Origin: an uncultured Pseudomonadota bacterium
GTDB taxonomy: Bacteria > Pseudomonadota > Gammaproteobacteria > Burkholderiales > Thiobacillaceae
Length of the DNA: 5,012 bases
Reading direction: 5' to 3'
NCBI GenBank assembly: GCA_903883985.1
Contig: CAISDD010000184.1
Coordinates: forward strand, 1 to 5,012
Of this stretch, positions 1-4,998 are shown piece by piece. Every line of letters begins with the position of its first letter. Position 1 is the first letter of the stretch. The position numbers and the translations under genes were made by a program. The notes under the pieces are model-generated. The model had not been told where the DNA came from, did no database searches, and saw only the letters and a program-made list of their open reading frames with translations.

Positions 1-2116
1 CCTGCAAGGTGCCGTTGTTCACCAGCCCCAGTGCGGCGTCGCCCAGATTGACGCTCCTCGCCCCGGATTTGATCGTGATCCCCGCACCAATCGTCAGCGA
101 CGCTCCCGTCGTCGGCTTGATGAACACAGTCGGGGCGCAGCTCGGGCAACCCAAGTCCGCTGTAACAATGCTCCCTGTGCCTGCCAACGTCTGCACGCCT
201 GTGCCGTTGAAGTTGAGATTCGTCGTATCCCAGTTGTAAGCCGCCATCGTCAACGTGTTGTTCAGCGTCAATCCGTTGCTGATGTTCAGCGTCGTGTTGT
301 TGGCTTGCGTCATCGCCGCGTTCAGCGTCACCCCGTTTAAGGTCGCACTGTTGCCGGCCGCCAGCGATAGCTGCTTGCCTCCCGTGCTCGTCACCGTCGC
401 ATTGGCTAAGTTCGCTCCCGTGGTGAGGTTGAGGTTCCCCCCCGTGAAGGTCAGCGCGCCACCGTTGAGGTTTATGGTTTTGTTCGTGTTACTCGTGCCG
501 GTGCCGAACCCCAGATTGGCATTGAGGTTCATGTTGAGCGTATTGCTCGTTGCGGTGATGTTCTGGTTGATGTTGATGCTGCGATAGGCATTCAGCGTAA
601 GTGTCGCCCCGGCGCTGCCTGGGGCAACTGCAATGGCACTGGCAACAGTGATATCACCATTGCCGCCTGACCCGCCTTGCGTGTCTATGGTGACACTGTT
701 GCCGCTGTTGAGCGCTGTTTGCAGCGTGGTAACGTCGACGGAGGAGGGCTGGCTGGACGGCGAAATCGTGCCCGAAGCATTGGACACGGTGGTTGTACCG
801 CTGGCCTGAATGGTGACATCCACCGGATCCAGCAACCAATTGCCACCGCGCGTCGTAACGCTGGTATTGCGAATGTCCAGCCTTGCCGCCGACGTCTCGA
901 TGAATCCACCACTGCCATTGCCGCCATCACCCTGCGCAGACAGCTTGCCCCGTACAAGCAGCTCGCCGGCGATGACGCCGTCATCCTCGACCTTGACGAC
1001 AATGCGGCCGCCCTTGGCGGCGTCCGCGAGAATATTGCTGCTGTCGGTCAGCTCAATCATCTGCGTCGCGGAAACATGGATGCGTCCGCCTTGGCCGGTT
1101 TCTCCCTTCGCGGCAAGCGTGCCGCTGTTCCTGACCTGCATACCGGACAGTCCGATGCTGCCGCCGGCACTTGCACTCGAAGCGACGATCGTGCCGCTGT
1201 TCTCAACCGTGGGGGCTTCGAGCACGATCTCGCCGCCTTGCATGGACAACCCCGTGGCACGGATGATGCCGGTGTTATTTACGATCCGGCCGAGGGTATT
1301 TTTCGCCTGCCCGGCGGTCATCGTTACCGCTAGTGTGGCGTCGATGCTGCCACTGTTCTTAATGCTGGCCTTCAACGCCGGATCGGTCACGCGAGCGCGG
1401 ATCAGGCCGTCACCGGTGAGATCCACGGCGACGGTGTTGCTGGCCGCGAGCGTGACGGTCGTGGCGATGATTTGGCCGGTGTTCTGCACGTCGTTGCCGA
1501 TTAGCGCCACGCTGCCCAGTGCGTTGATGAGTCCTTCGTTGTGGATGCTGCCAGTACCCGGACTGGTGAATCGGTAATTGCCGGCCATGAAGTCTTCATT
1601 GCTCAGATTCATGGTGGTGGCGAGCAGGCCACCGACATTCACTTGGGCGCTGCGGGCGAACAGCATGCCGTTGGGGTTGCTGAAGAACACCTGGCCATTG
1701 GCGTTGAGTTTGCCGTAGATCTGGCTGGCATCAACACCAACGATGCGGTTCAGTGCTACGGCGGTGCTGCCCGGCTGGTTGAAATCGACGCTGGCGGCGG
1801 CGCCGATGTTGAAGCTCTGCCAATCAAGCGCGGCGCGTGAACTGGCCTGCTGGACGGTGAGGACGTTGGCGGCCTGGCTGATCGCTGCGCTGCCGGCAAC
1901 GACCCGTCCACCGGTAGGCAGGGCGTTGATGTCTATCCCCCATGCCGGAGTGACGATGAGTGCGAGCGAGGCGGCGAGTATCCGCAAGCGCGATTTCAGG
2001 CCTGGCGAATGGCCGACGGTGTGGCTACTACGCTTGCCGCGCCCCTTGGCGATTTCGGCCACGGCCACCCAGGTGCGGGTGAGATCGTTCCACACCAGGC
2101 GGTAGATGTGGTTCAC
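1..2116 (-). CDS. TpsA-family exoprotein (filamentous hemagglutinin/HMW-like adhesin), N-terminal 705 residues, C-terminus outside the window
   Basis: This is the secreted partner of a two-partner secretion system, expected to reach the cell surface through the transporter encoded just upstream. The frame is open from GTG at 2116 to the window edge. Residues 1-28 form an extended signal peptide region (MNHIYRLVWN, then EIAKGRGK). A basic, hydrophobic signal core follows at 42-60, with likely cleavage near TPAWG-ID. Residues about 61-230 are the TPS/hemagglutination activity domain, with DWQSFNIG at 98-105, SNPNGMLF at 146-153 and VGGLLATT at 161-168. A V/I-x-N-S/T-G pattern recurs from 191 to 337, as in a right-handed beta-helix. 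GGFIETS (403-409) and WLLDPVDVTI (427-436) are widespread TpsA signatures. Beyond 460 the chain is rich in Asn, Thr and Gly, with a CPSC pair at 657-660. The GTG start is chosen because the extended signal begins exactly there, with AAAGG 6 nt upstream. The class is certain. Whether the full protein is an adhesin, hemolysin or contact-dependent toxin depends on the missing C-terminus. Confidence 0.96.
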   Translation of the reverse strand, partial: MNHIYRLVWNDLTRTWVAVAEIAKGRGKRSSHTVGHSPGLKSRLRILAASLALIVTPAWGIDINALPTGGRVVAGSAAISQAANVLTVQQASSRAALDWQSFNIGAAASVDFNQPGSTAVALNRIVGVDASQIYGKLNANGQVFFSNPNGMLFARSAQVNVGGLLATTMNLSNEDFMAGNYRFTSPGTGSIHNEGLINALGSVALIGNDVQNTGQIIATTVTLAASNTVAVDLTGDGLIRARVTDPALKASIKNSGSIDATLAVTMTAGQAKNTLGRIVNNTGIIRATGLSMQGGEIVLEAPTVENSGTIVASSASAGGSIGLSGMQVRNSGTLAAKGETGQGGRIHVSATQMIELTDSSNILADAAKGGRIVVKVEDDGVIAGELLVRGKLSAQGDGGNGSGGFIETSAARLDIRNTSVTTRGGNWLLDPVDVTIQASGTTTVSNASGTISPSSQPSSVDVTTLQTALNSGNSVTIDTQGGSGGNGDITVASAIAVAPGSAGATLTLNAYRSININQNITATSNTLNMNLNANLGFGTGTSNTNKTINLNGGALTFTGGNLNLTTGANLANATVTSTGGKQLSLAAGNSATLNGVTLNAAMTQANNTTLNISNGLTLNNTLTMAAYNWDTTNLNFNGTGVQTLAGTGSIVTADLGCPSCAPTVFIKPTTGASLTIGAGITIKSGARSVNLGDAALGLVNNGTLQ

Positions 2117-2325
2117 GCGGTACCTTTGGTGGAGAACACGACGAGTGATAGGCCGCTTGGCGTAGATTCGTCGTGCCCGTGTTCGGAAACGGTTGCTCGC
2201 ACGGGTTTGCGGTGTGGTCGTTGTTCGGCGGCTTCGTCCCCATCATGCTGAGTTAAGCGACGTTCTGCGAGACGCCCCTTATCGACCTTGGATAGTTCTA
2301 TCCAAACTGTCGCGAGTCGCGCCAT
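2113..2325 (-). CDS. Possible small hydrophilic 70-residue protein between tpsB and tpsA, unrecognised
   Basis: I do not recognise this product. The ORF starts at ATG 2325, 23 nt after the tpsB stop, with GAGGG 7 nt upstream. Its TGA stop overlaps the GTG start of tpsA in a GTGA arrangement, so it fills the gap between the two genes exactly. The 70 residues begin MARLATVWIELSKVDKGRLA and end LSLVVFSTKGTA. They are rich in Arg, His, Glu and Asp, have no Cys, and show no signal peptide or membrane segment, so a product would be cytoplasmic. Against a real gene: several codons unlike the neighbouring genes (ATA, CTA, TTA, CGA) and modest G/C at third positions. The same frame also stays open back into tpsB, so an ORF of this length could arise by chance. 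It could instead act as a leader ORF whose translation feeds ribosomes onto tpsA. Start, stop overlap and spacing are seen; function is unknown. Confidence 0.45.
   Translation of the reverse strand: MARLATVWIELSKVDKGRLAERRLTQHDGDEAAEQRPHRKPVRATVSEHGHDESTPSGLSLVVFSTKGTA
2123..2127 (-). promoter_or_regulatory. Ribosome binding site of tpsA (AAAGG)
   Basis: AAAGG on the minus strand lies 6 nt before the GTG start at 2116. It supports this non-ATG start, together with the extended signal peptide motif that begins there. The site lies inside the last codons of the upstream small ORF, so ribosomes finishing that ORF would cover it. Confidence 0.6.
2288..2305. repeat. 18-nt near-perfect dyad inside the small ORF
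   Basis: On the minus strand the sequence reads TTGGATAGAACTATCCAA, two 8-nt arms that are exact reverse complements around a 2-nt centre. As RNA it would form about a 6-bp stem with an AGAACT loop. No T-run follows, so it does not look like an intrinsic terminator. It lies about 45-60 nt after the tpsB stop and could be an operator, an RNA processing site or chance. Confidence 0.5.
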
Positions 2326-2332
2326 TGCGCTG

Positions 2333-2337
2333 CCCTC
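2333..2337 (-). promoter_or_regulatory. Ribosome binding site of the small intergenic ORF (GAGGG)
   Basis: GAGGG lies 7 nt before ATG 2325 and just after the tpsB stop codon. It is the best-spaced Shine-Dalgarno sequence in the locus and the main argument that the small ORF is translated. Confidence 0.5.
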
Positions 2338-2348
2338 GACCTTGCCGT

Positions 2349-4058
2349 TTACCACGCATACCCCAGGCTGAGCCAGAACTTGTGGTTGTCGGTCGGGTTC
2401 GGTGTTTCCTTGCCAGCCCAGGCGAGGAGCGCGTTGGCAGTGAAATGCTTGTCGATCAACCAGTTGGCGCTGATGCCAAGGTCGCTGAGTTGTCTGTCGT
2501 TGTTGGTCGATGTAGGCAGCGGATCGTGGGCAAGATGCAGGTGGGCATAGTCGGTGAAGGCGGTGAGTGAGAGTTCGGGCAGAAGCTGGCAATGTAGGCC
2601 GAGTTTGGCAAAGGCGCCGCTGTCGCCGCTGGCTTCGCCATTGGCATAACCGGGCAGCGTGACAGGGCCGCCCATGAGGAGTTTTTCTGAAGAATCGAGG
2701 TTCCTTCCCGCCCCTTGCAAGACGACCTGAAGTTGCAGGCTGATGTCCCGTGTGAGCGTCTGTTCGCGCAAAGCGGTAAGCACGACCTTGCTGAAGTGCC
2801 CGGCGCTGCCCGGCCCGGCAGGCGGAGCATCCTGTGCGGCGGCGTCCGGACCGAGTGTGAGTTGTCCCGTGCGCAGAGCAAGACCGACATGGGTGGAGCC
2901 GCTGCCCATGAAATTGTCAAGCCAGTCCTCGCTGAGTGTGGCCGTAAGAGCGCGGCTTTGCTTGTCGAGTTTGGTGCCAGACAACTGAAATTTGTCGGCG
3001 AGTCGGGTGTGGTCGGCTTCAACCTGAACCTTGAGAGTGTTGGTGCGACTGCGGATCAACGGGTAAGCGGCGCCCAGACGTAGCGAATCGGCTGTGCCGC
3101 TGGCGTCCAAGTTGGCGAAGGCGCCACCCAGTCGGTATTCCGCACGCGAGGCGGTGGCGATGAGATGCCAGCCGTCACCACCAACGGGAAGTTCGCCGCG
3201 CAGGTTGTAACTGGTGAGTTCACGGGCGTCGCTGGTCTGTGCATTGAGGCTGATGCGCTCACCGCGGTTGAAGGGGCTGTTAGCGTTGAGGCCAAGGTCG
3301 TAGAGTTTCTCGCCGGTGTAGGGTGAACCATGATTGTTGGCTTCAAGGTGCCCGGTGACCAGATTCTCAAGCTGTTGGACAAGGACGACATCGGTGCTGC
3401 CGGAATTTTCTCCGGCCTGAAGGTCAAGACTGGTGCGTCCACCGGCAAGTTCGTTGATGAGCAGGACTTGTCGCTCAAGGAGGGGCAGAGTGAGGGCCTT
3501 TCCTTTGGGCAGGTGGTCGAGGTAGCCGAAGAGGACACCAGCGGCGATGCGGCTTTCGCCTTCGATGCGGCCTTCGCCCATAAGACCCTCGCCGATGGCG
3601 ATCTCGATGGTCCCGTTCCTGATCTTTTGCGGTGGCAGATAGGCCTGGGCGAGGAAGTAGCCGGCCTCCTTGTAGTGGGCCTCAATGGCTTCGACAACTT
3701 GCATCAGTTCGCCGAAGTTAAGCGAACGGCCCGCCCACGGGGCAACGATGGCGTGCAGTGCATCGGCCGAAAAGGCTTTGTTACCGGTGAATTCAATTTG
3801 AGTGACCGCGACCCGTACATCGTCATCGACGGCAGGCAAAGCGGGGCGTGATTCCAAAGGTACCCGGATCGGCGGGGCGGAAAGCGCGGGTACGCGTTCA
3901 GGTTGTGGCTGAGTTTCCTGGAGAACACGCCCGGCGTTGGGAGGCGTTTGAGCCCAAATATCCCAAGACACCAATTCAATAAGGACGGCCGTCAGTAGGG
4001 AAAATGATCTGCGGACCATTCTTGAGGAGGTGGCTCCGGCTGCCGTGGTAGCGCTCAT
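2349..4058 (-). CDS. TpsB-family outer-membrane transporter (FhaC/ShlB/HecB type, POTRA plus beta-barrel)
   Basis: This Omp85-superfamily protein should secrete the TpsA product across the outer membrane. From ATG 4058 it has 569 residues, the usual family length. Residues 1-36 look like a long signal peptide (MVRRSFSLLTAVLIELVSW, then WAQ). An N-terminal stretch with AGRVLQETQPQPE resembles the FhaC plug helix H1 region. A ShlB-type POTRA domain spans about 83-158 (VTQIEFTGNKAFS, AHYKEAGYFLAQAYLPPQ, NGTIEIAIGEG), and the rest is beta-barrel. The loop-6 signature is SSEKLLMGGPVTLPGY followed by GEASGD at 474-479; the Arg normal in VRGY or VRAY is absent. The last residue is Trp, as expected for a barrel handled by the BAM complex. 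No start has a good Shine-Dalgarno sequence: TTG 4067, ATG 4058 and ATG 4019 are all possible, and 4019 would give a compact 23-residue signal peptide. It lies upstream of tpsA, probably in the same operon. Confidence 0.95.
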   Translation of the reverse strand: MSATTAAGATSSRMVRRSFSLLTAVLIELVSWDIWAQTPPNAGRVLQETQPQPERVPALSAPPIRVPLESRPALPAVDDDVRVAVTQIEFTGNKAFSADALHAIVAPWAGRSLNFGELMQVVEAIEAHYKEAGYFLAQAYLPPQKIRNGTIEIAIGEGLMGEGRIEGESRIAAGVLFGYLDHLPKGKALTLPLLERQVLLINELAGGRTSLDLQAGENSGSTDVVLVQQLENLVTGHLEANNHGSPYTGEKLYDLGLNANSPFNRGERISLNAQTSDARELTSYNLRGELPVGGDGWHLIATASRAEYRLGGAFANLDASGTADSLRLGAAYPLIRSRTNTLKVQVEADHTRLADKFQLSGTKLDKQSRALTATLSEDWLDNFMGSGSTHVGLALRTGQLTLGPDAAAQDAPPAGPGSAGHFSKVVLTALREQTLTRDISLQLQVVLQGAGRNLDSSEKLLMGGPVTLPGYANGEASGDSGAFAKLGLHCQLLPELSLTAFTDYAHLHLAHDPLPTSTNNDRQLSDLGISANWLIDKHFTANALLAWAGKETPNPTDNHKFWLSLGYAW

Positions 4059-4090
4059 GACCAGCAATTTCGCGTTTCGTGTGGAAGTAC

Positions 4091-4115
4091 GGCGTGAACG
4101 GGCGCCATGAACGCC
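4091..4115. repeat. Dyad in the tpsB leader
   Basis: GGCGT at 4091-4095 and ACGCC at 4111-4115 form inverted arms around a central GGCGCC palindrome (4101-4106). TGAACG also occurs twice in direct orientation (4094-4099 and 4108-4113). The site lies 33-57 bp upstream of the tpsB ATG, where an operator or leader hairpin could act. I see no convincing -35/-10 pair nearby. Confidence 0.3.
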
Positions 4116-4117
4116 GA

Positions 4118-4329
4118 TGCTAAGACACTCTTGTATTTTGAGCCGAACCTATCGAGCAAGGCATGCACTTCGATCTTCAACGGATCAGCCGACCAGGAGA
4201 TGAAGCGATGACAGAGGTGCTTGGCATGCCTCCACACAATCTCGATGAGATTCAATGCAAGAATAAGGGCAGGTGATAGGCGAGCAAGCAATGGTCCCGT
4301 TTTCCCTGGGGGATGGCATGGTGGGCATG
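4118..4329 (-). pseudogene. Frameshifted 3' remnant of an IS630-family transposase
   Basis: Two minus-strand frames together give the C-terminal end of an IS630-like DDE transposase. From 4329 one frame reads HAHHAIPQGKRDH and then LLAYHLPLFLH, ending at TGA 4252-4254. From 4255 another frame reads LNLIEIVWRHAKH, then FISWSADPLKIEVHALLDRF and GSKYKSVLA, ending near 4118. In intact relatives a segment like LPxYSPELNLIEIxW joins these parts, and the Glu of NLIE is the last residue of the DDE catalytic triad. Here the LPxYSPE portion is missing and the frame changes, so the gene is dead. The N-terminal two thirds, with the first two catalytic Asp residues, is absent from the window. The second frame stays open past the expected C-terminus and stops in an ATGA overlap with the tpsB start, which I take as coincidence. 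The family call rests on my reading of the motif, without a database search. Confidence 0.72.
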
Positions 4330-4431
4330 CGAGCTTCCTTATCTAGGCTCAAGGTGATCACGACGTTTTCTACAGAGTTCAGTGCCGCTGCAAGTAGCAA
4401 CTTTCATGCCAAATAGATTGTACGGACTTGC
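4330..4431. other. Short non-coding spacer with no recognised feature
   Basis: This stretch lies between the IS630 remnant and the stop of the interrupted small ORF. It is less GC-rich than the secretion genes. The minus strand has an open frame reading ENVVITLSLDKEARMPTMP, which might be further decayed transposase, but the resemblance is too weak to call. I see no RNA gene, terminator or promoter here. Confidence 0.4.
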
Positions 4432-4520
4432 TTAGATCAGTCCCCCGTCATTGTCGATCAAGGCTGCCCCCAGCAGGGAGAAGGGCGTAACCGTCAATGC
4501 GGACATCAGGCGGAGAAGAA

Positions 4521-4528
4521 GGCGCTTG
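4521..4528. repeat. Left copy of the 8-bp target site duplication GGCGCTTG
   Basis: GGCGCTTG abuts the left inverted repeat and is repeated exactly, in the same orientation, next to the right one. An 8-bp duplication fits IS66-family transposition. Confidence 0.85.
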
Positions 4529-4552
4529 GTAACTTCTCAATAAGTCACGGCA
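4529..4552 (+). repeat. Left terminal inverted repeat of the 287-bp element
   Basis: The repeat begins GTAACTTCTCAATAAG and continues TCACGGCA. It is the reverse complement of 4792-4815 except at 4545 (T here, paired with C at 4799). Confidence 0.88.
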
Positions 4553-4635
4553 TAGTGCGGTCAGCGCCCGTTCACGCGGGGTAGTGATGTAACCCACCCC
4601 AGGCAGGTTGAAGAAGCCCTGGCGAGTCCCTGTAG

Positions 4636-4655
4636 CGCAGGCATCCTTGCCTGCG
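4636..4655. repeat. REP-like hairpin inside the 287-bp element
   Basis: CGCAGGCATCCTTGCCTGCG forms a perfect 8-bp stem with a TCCT loop, preceded by TGTAG. A second, weaker inverted pair follows (GCCGG at 4668-4672, CCGGC at 4680-4684). This resembles the imperfect palindromes of dispersed intergenic REP families but differs from the Pseudomonas REP at 4974. No T-run follows, so a terminator role is unlikely. Confidence 0.55.
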
Positions 4656-4791
4656 TCTTTGAAAACAGCCGGACGGAAGCCGGCGCGGCCGCGATGATTT
4701 CTTTTTGAAGCAACGGGTTGAAGCGTGCTTCTTGAGAGGGCGTTTGCCACCGGTGAAGTCGCGATAGGTCTCGTCACGCAGTCGATATGGT

Positions 4792-4815
4792 TGCCGTGCC
4801 TTATTGAGAAGTTAC
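4792..4815 (-). repeat. Right terminal inverted repeat of the 287-bp element
   Basis: Read on the minus strand it begins GTAACTTCTCAATAAG and continues GCACGGCA, matching the left end at 23 of 24 positions. Similarity stops beyond this point. Confidence 0.88.
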
Positions 4816-4823
4816 GGCGCTTG
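4816..4823. repeat. Right copy of the 8-bp target site duplication GGCGCTTG
   Basis: This exact copy of 4521-4528 abuts the right inverted repeat. It lies within codons 2-5 of the interrupted small ORF, so it marks where that ORF was cut. Confidence 0.85.
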
Positions 4824-4828
4824 CTCAT

Positions 4829-4973
4829 AATCTCCTTGGGGGAAACGTTCGGCGTTCGACGATGTGCATGAAGATTCGTCACCCAGGAAATATAAGGCAC
4901 ATTCCATGCCATCACCGGACAACTGGTGTAGTAGGGGATACGATACAAGCTACATTCCGCTGTTGACCGTGCC
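4829..4973. other. Region upstream of the interrupted small ORF, no gene seen
   Basis: Apart from the AAGGAG before ATG 4828, this stretch has no supported gene. The inverted pair GGCA-N7-TGCC (4896-4910) reads as GG-N10-GC on both strands, recalling a sigma-54 -24/-12 element. The full consensus is poorly matched, so I do not call a promoter. Confidence 0.35.
4832..4837 (-). promoter_or_regulatory. Shine-Dalgarno-like AAGGAG before the interrupted small ORF
   Basis: AAGGAG is followed by ATT and then ATG at 4828. The match to the anti-Shine-Dalgarno sequence is strong, but the 3-nt spacing is shorter than usual, so efficiency is uncertain. Confidence 0.4.
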
Positions 4974-4998
4974 GTGGGAGCGGGCTTGCCCGCGATAG
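4974..4998. repeat. Pseudomonas-type REP (repetitive extragenic palindromic) sequence
   Basis: GTGGGA precedes the perfect palindrome GCGGGC-TT-GCCCGC (4980-4993), which is followed by GATAG. This is the familiar REP form scattered in hundreds of copies through Pseudomonas genomes and mobilised by RAYT (REP-associated tyrosine) transposases. Translation across it on the minus strand gives MAIAGKPAPT, a common spurious ORF start in Pseudomonas annotations. No partner REP in opposite orientation is visible before the window ends. Confidence 0.78.

Larger units (their letters stand above)
4529..4815. mobile_element. 287-bp non-autonomous transposable element (MITE-like) with IS66-type ends
   Basis: The element is bounded by 24-bp terminal inverted repeats starting GTAACTTCTCAATAAG that match at 23 of 24 positions. 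The perfect 8-bp direct repeat GGCGCTTG lies immediately outside each end (4521-4528 and 4816-4823). Termini beginning GTAA with an 8-bp target duplication are the known hallmark of the IS66 family, so a full-length IS66-family element elsewhere probably supplied the transposase. At 287 bp it is too short to encode one, and I recognise no transposase fragment inside. An open frame crosses the element on the minus strand, but it includes the inverted repeats and the internal hairpin and looks incidental. The interior carries a REP-like hairpin at 4636-4655 and a NotI palindrome at 4685-4692. The near-perfect ends and exact duplication suggest a fairly recent insertion. Confidence 0.85.
4432..4828 (-). 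pseudogene. Small ORF (33 residues when restored) split by the 287-bp element
   Basis: The ORF begins at ATG 4828 with AAGGAG just upstream, and the element interrupts it after 13 nt. Removing 4529-4815 and one copy of the 8-bp duplication joins the start to 4520-4432. This gives 33 codons and a TAA stop, beginning MSKRLLLRLMSALTVTPFSL and ending LGAALIDNDGGLI. The restored product has a basic N-terminus, a hydrophobic stretch and a short acidic tail, like a signal peptide or a tiny membrane protein. The insertion plus duplication adds 295 bp, which is not a multiple of three, so the present frame changes after the element and ends at 4448. I do not recognise the peptide. It could be a complete microprotein, a leader peptide, or the first part of a larger gene truncated earlier. 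The interruption is seen; that the ORF was ever expressed is inference. Confidence 0.4.

Noticed and set aside
677..1577. Long open frames on the plus strand opposite tpsA (about 218 and 255 codons)
   Set aside because: They lie antisense to a continuous, motif-rich TpsA frame and show low-complexity Ala/Pro/Arg composition with no recognisable domain; they are shadows of GC-rich repetitive coding DNA.
3056..3851. Open frames overlapping tpsB on both strands (for example minus 3056-3697 and plus 3330-3851)
   Set aside because: The tpsB frame across this region has clear POTRA and barrel features, and the alternative products have no family resemblance.
4055..4058. ATGA overlap between the open frame of the IS630 remnant and the tpsB start
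   Set aside because: The frame is a dead transposase fragment reading past its natural end, so coupling is unlikely and the overlap is probably coincidence.
4131..4164. Possible sigma-70 promoter for tpsB (TTGCTC, 18 nt, TACAAG on the minus strand)
   Set aside because: The -35 matches only three consensus bases and the -10 four, and it lies within the transposase remnant; this is too weak to annotate.
4790..4828. MSKRRNFS at ATG 4828 as the start of an IS3-family OrfA
   Set aside because: The resemblance stops after eight residues, and NFS is encoded by the element's inverted repeat; the element boundary and target duplication explain the sequence better.
4895..4912. Possible sigma-54 promoter (GG-N10-GC) upstream of the interrupted small ORF
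   Set aside because: The spacing fits on both strands because the site is an inverted repeat, but the flanking consensus is poorly matched and there is no independent support.
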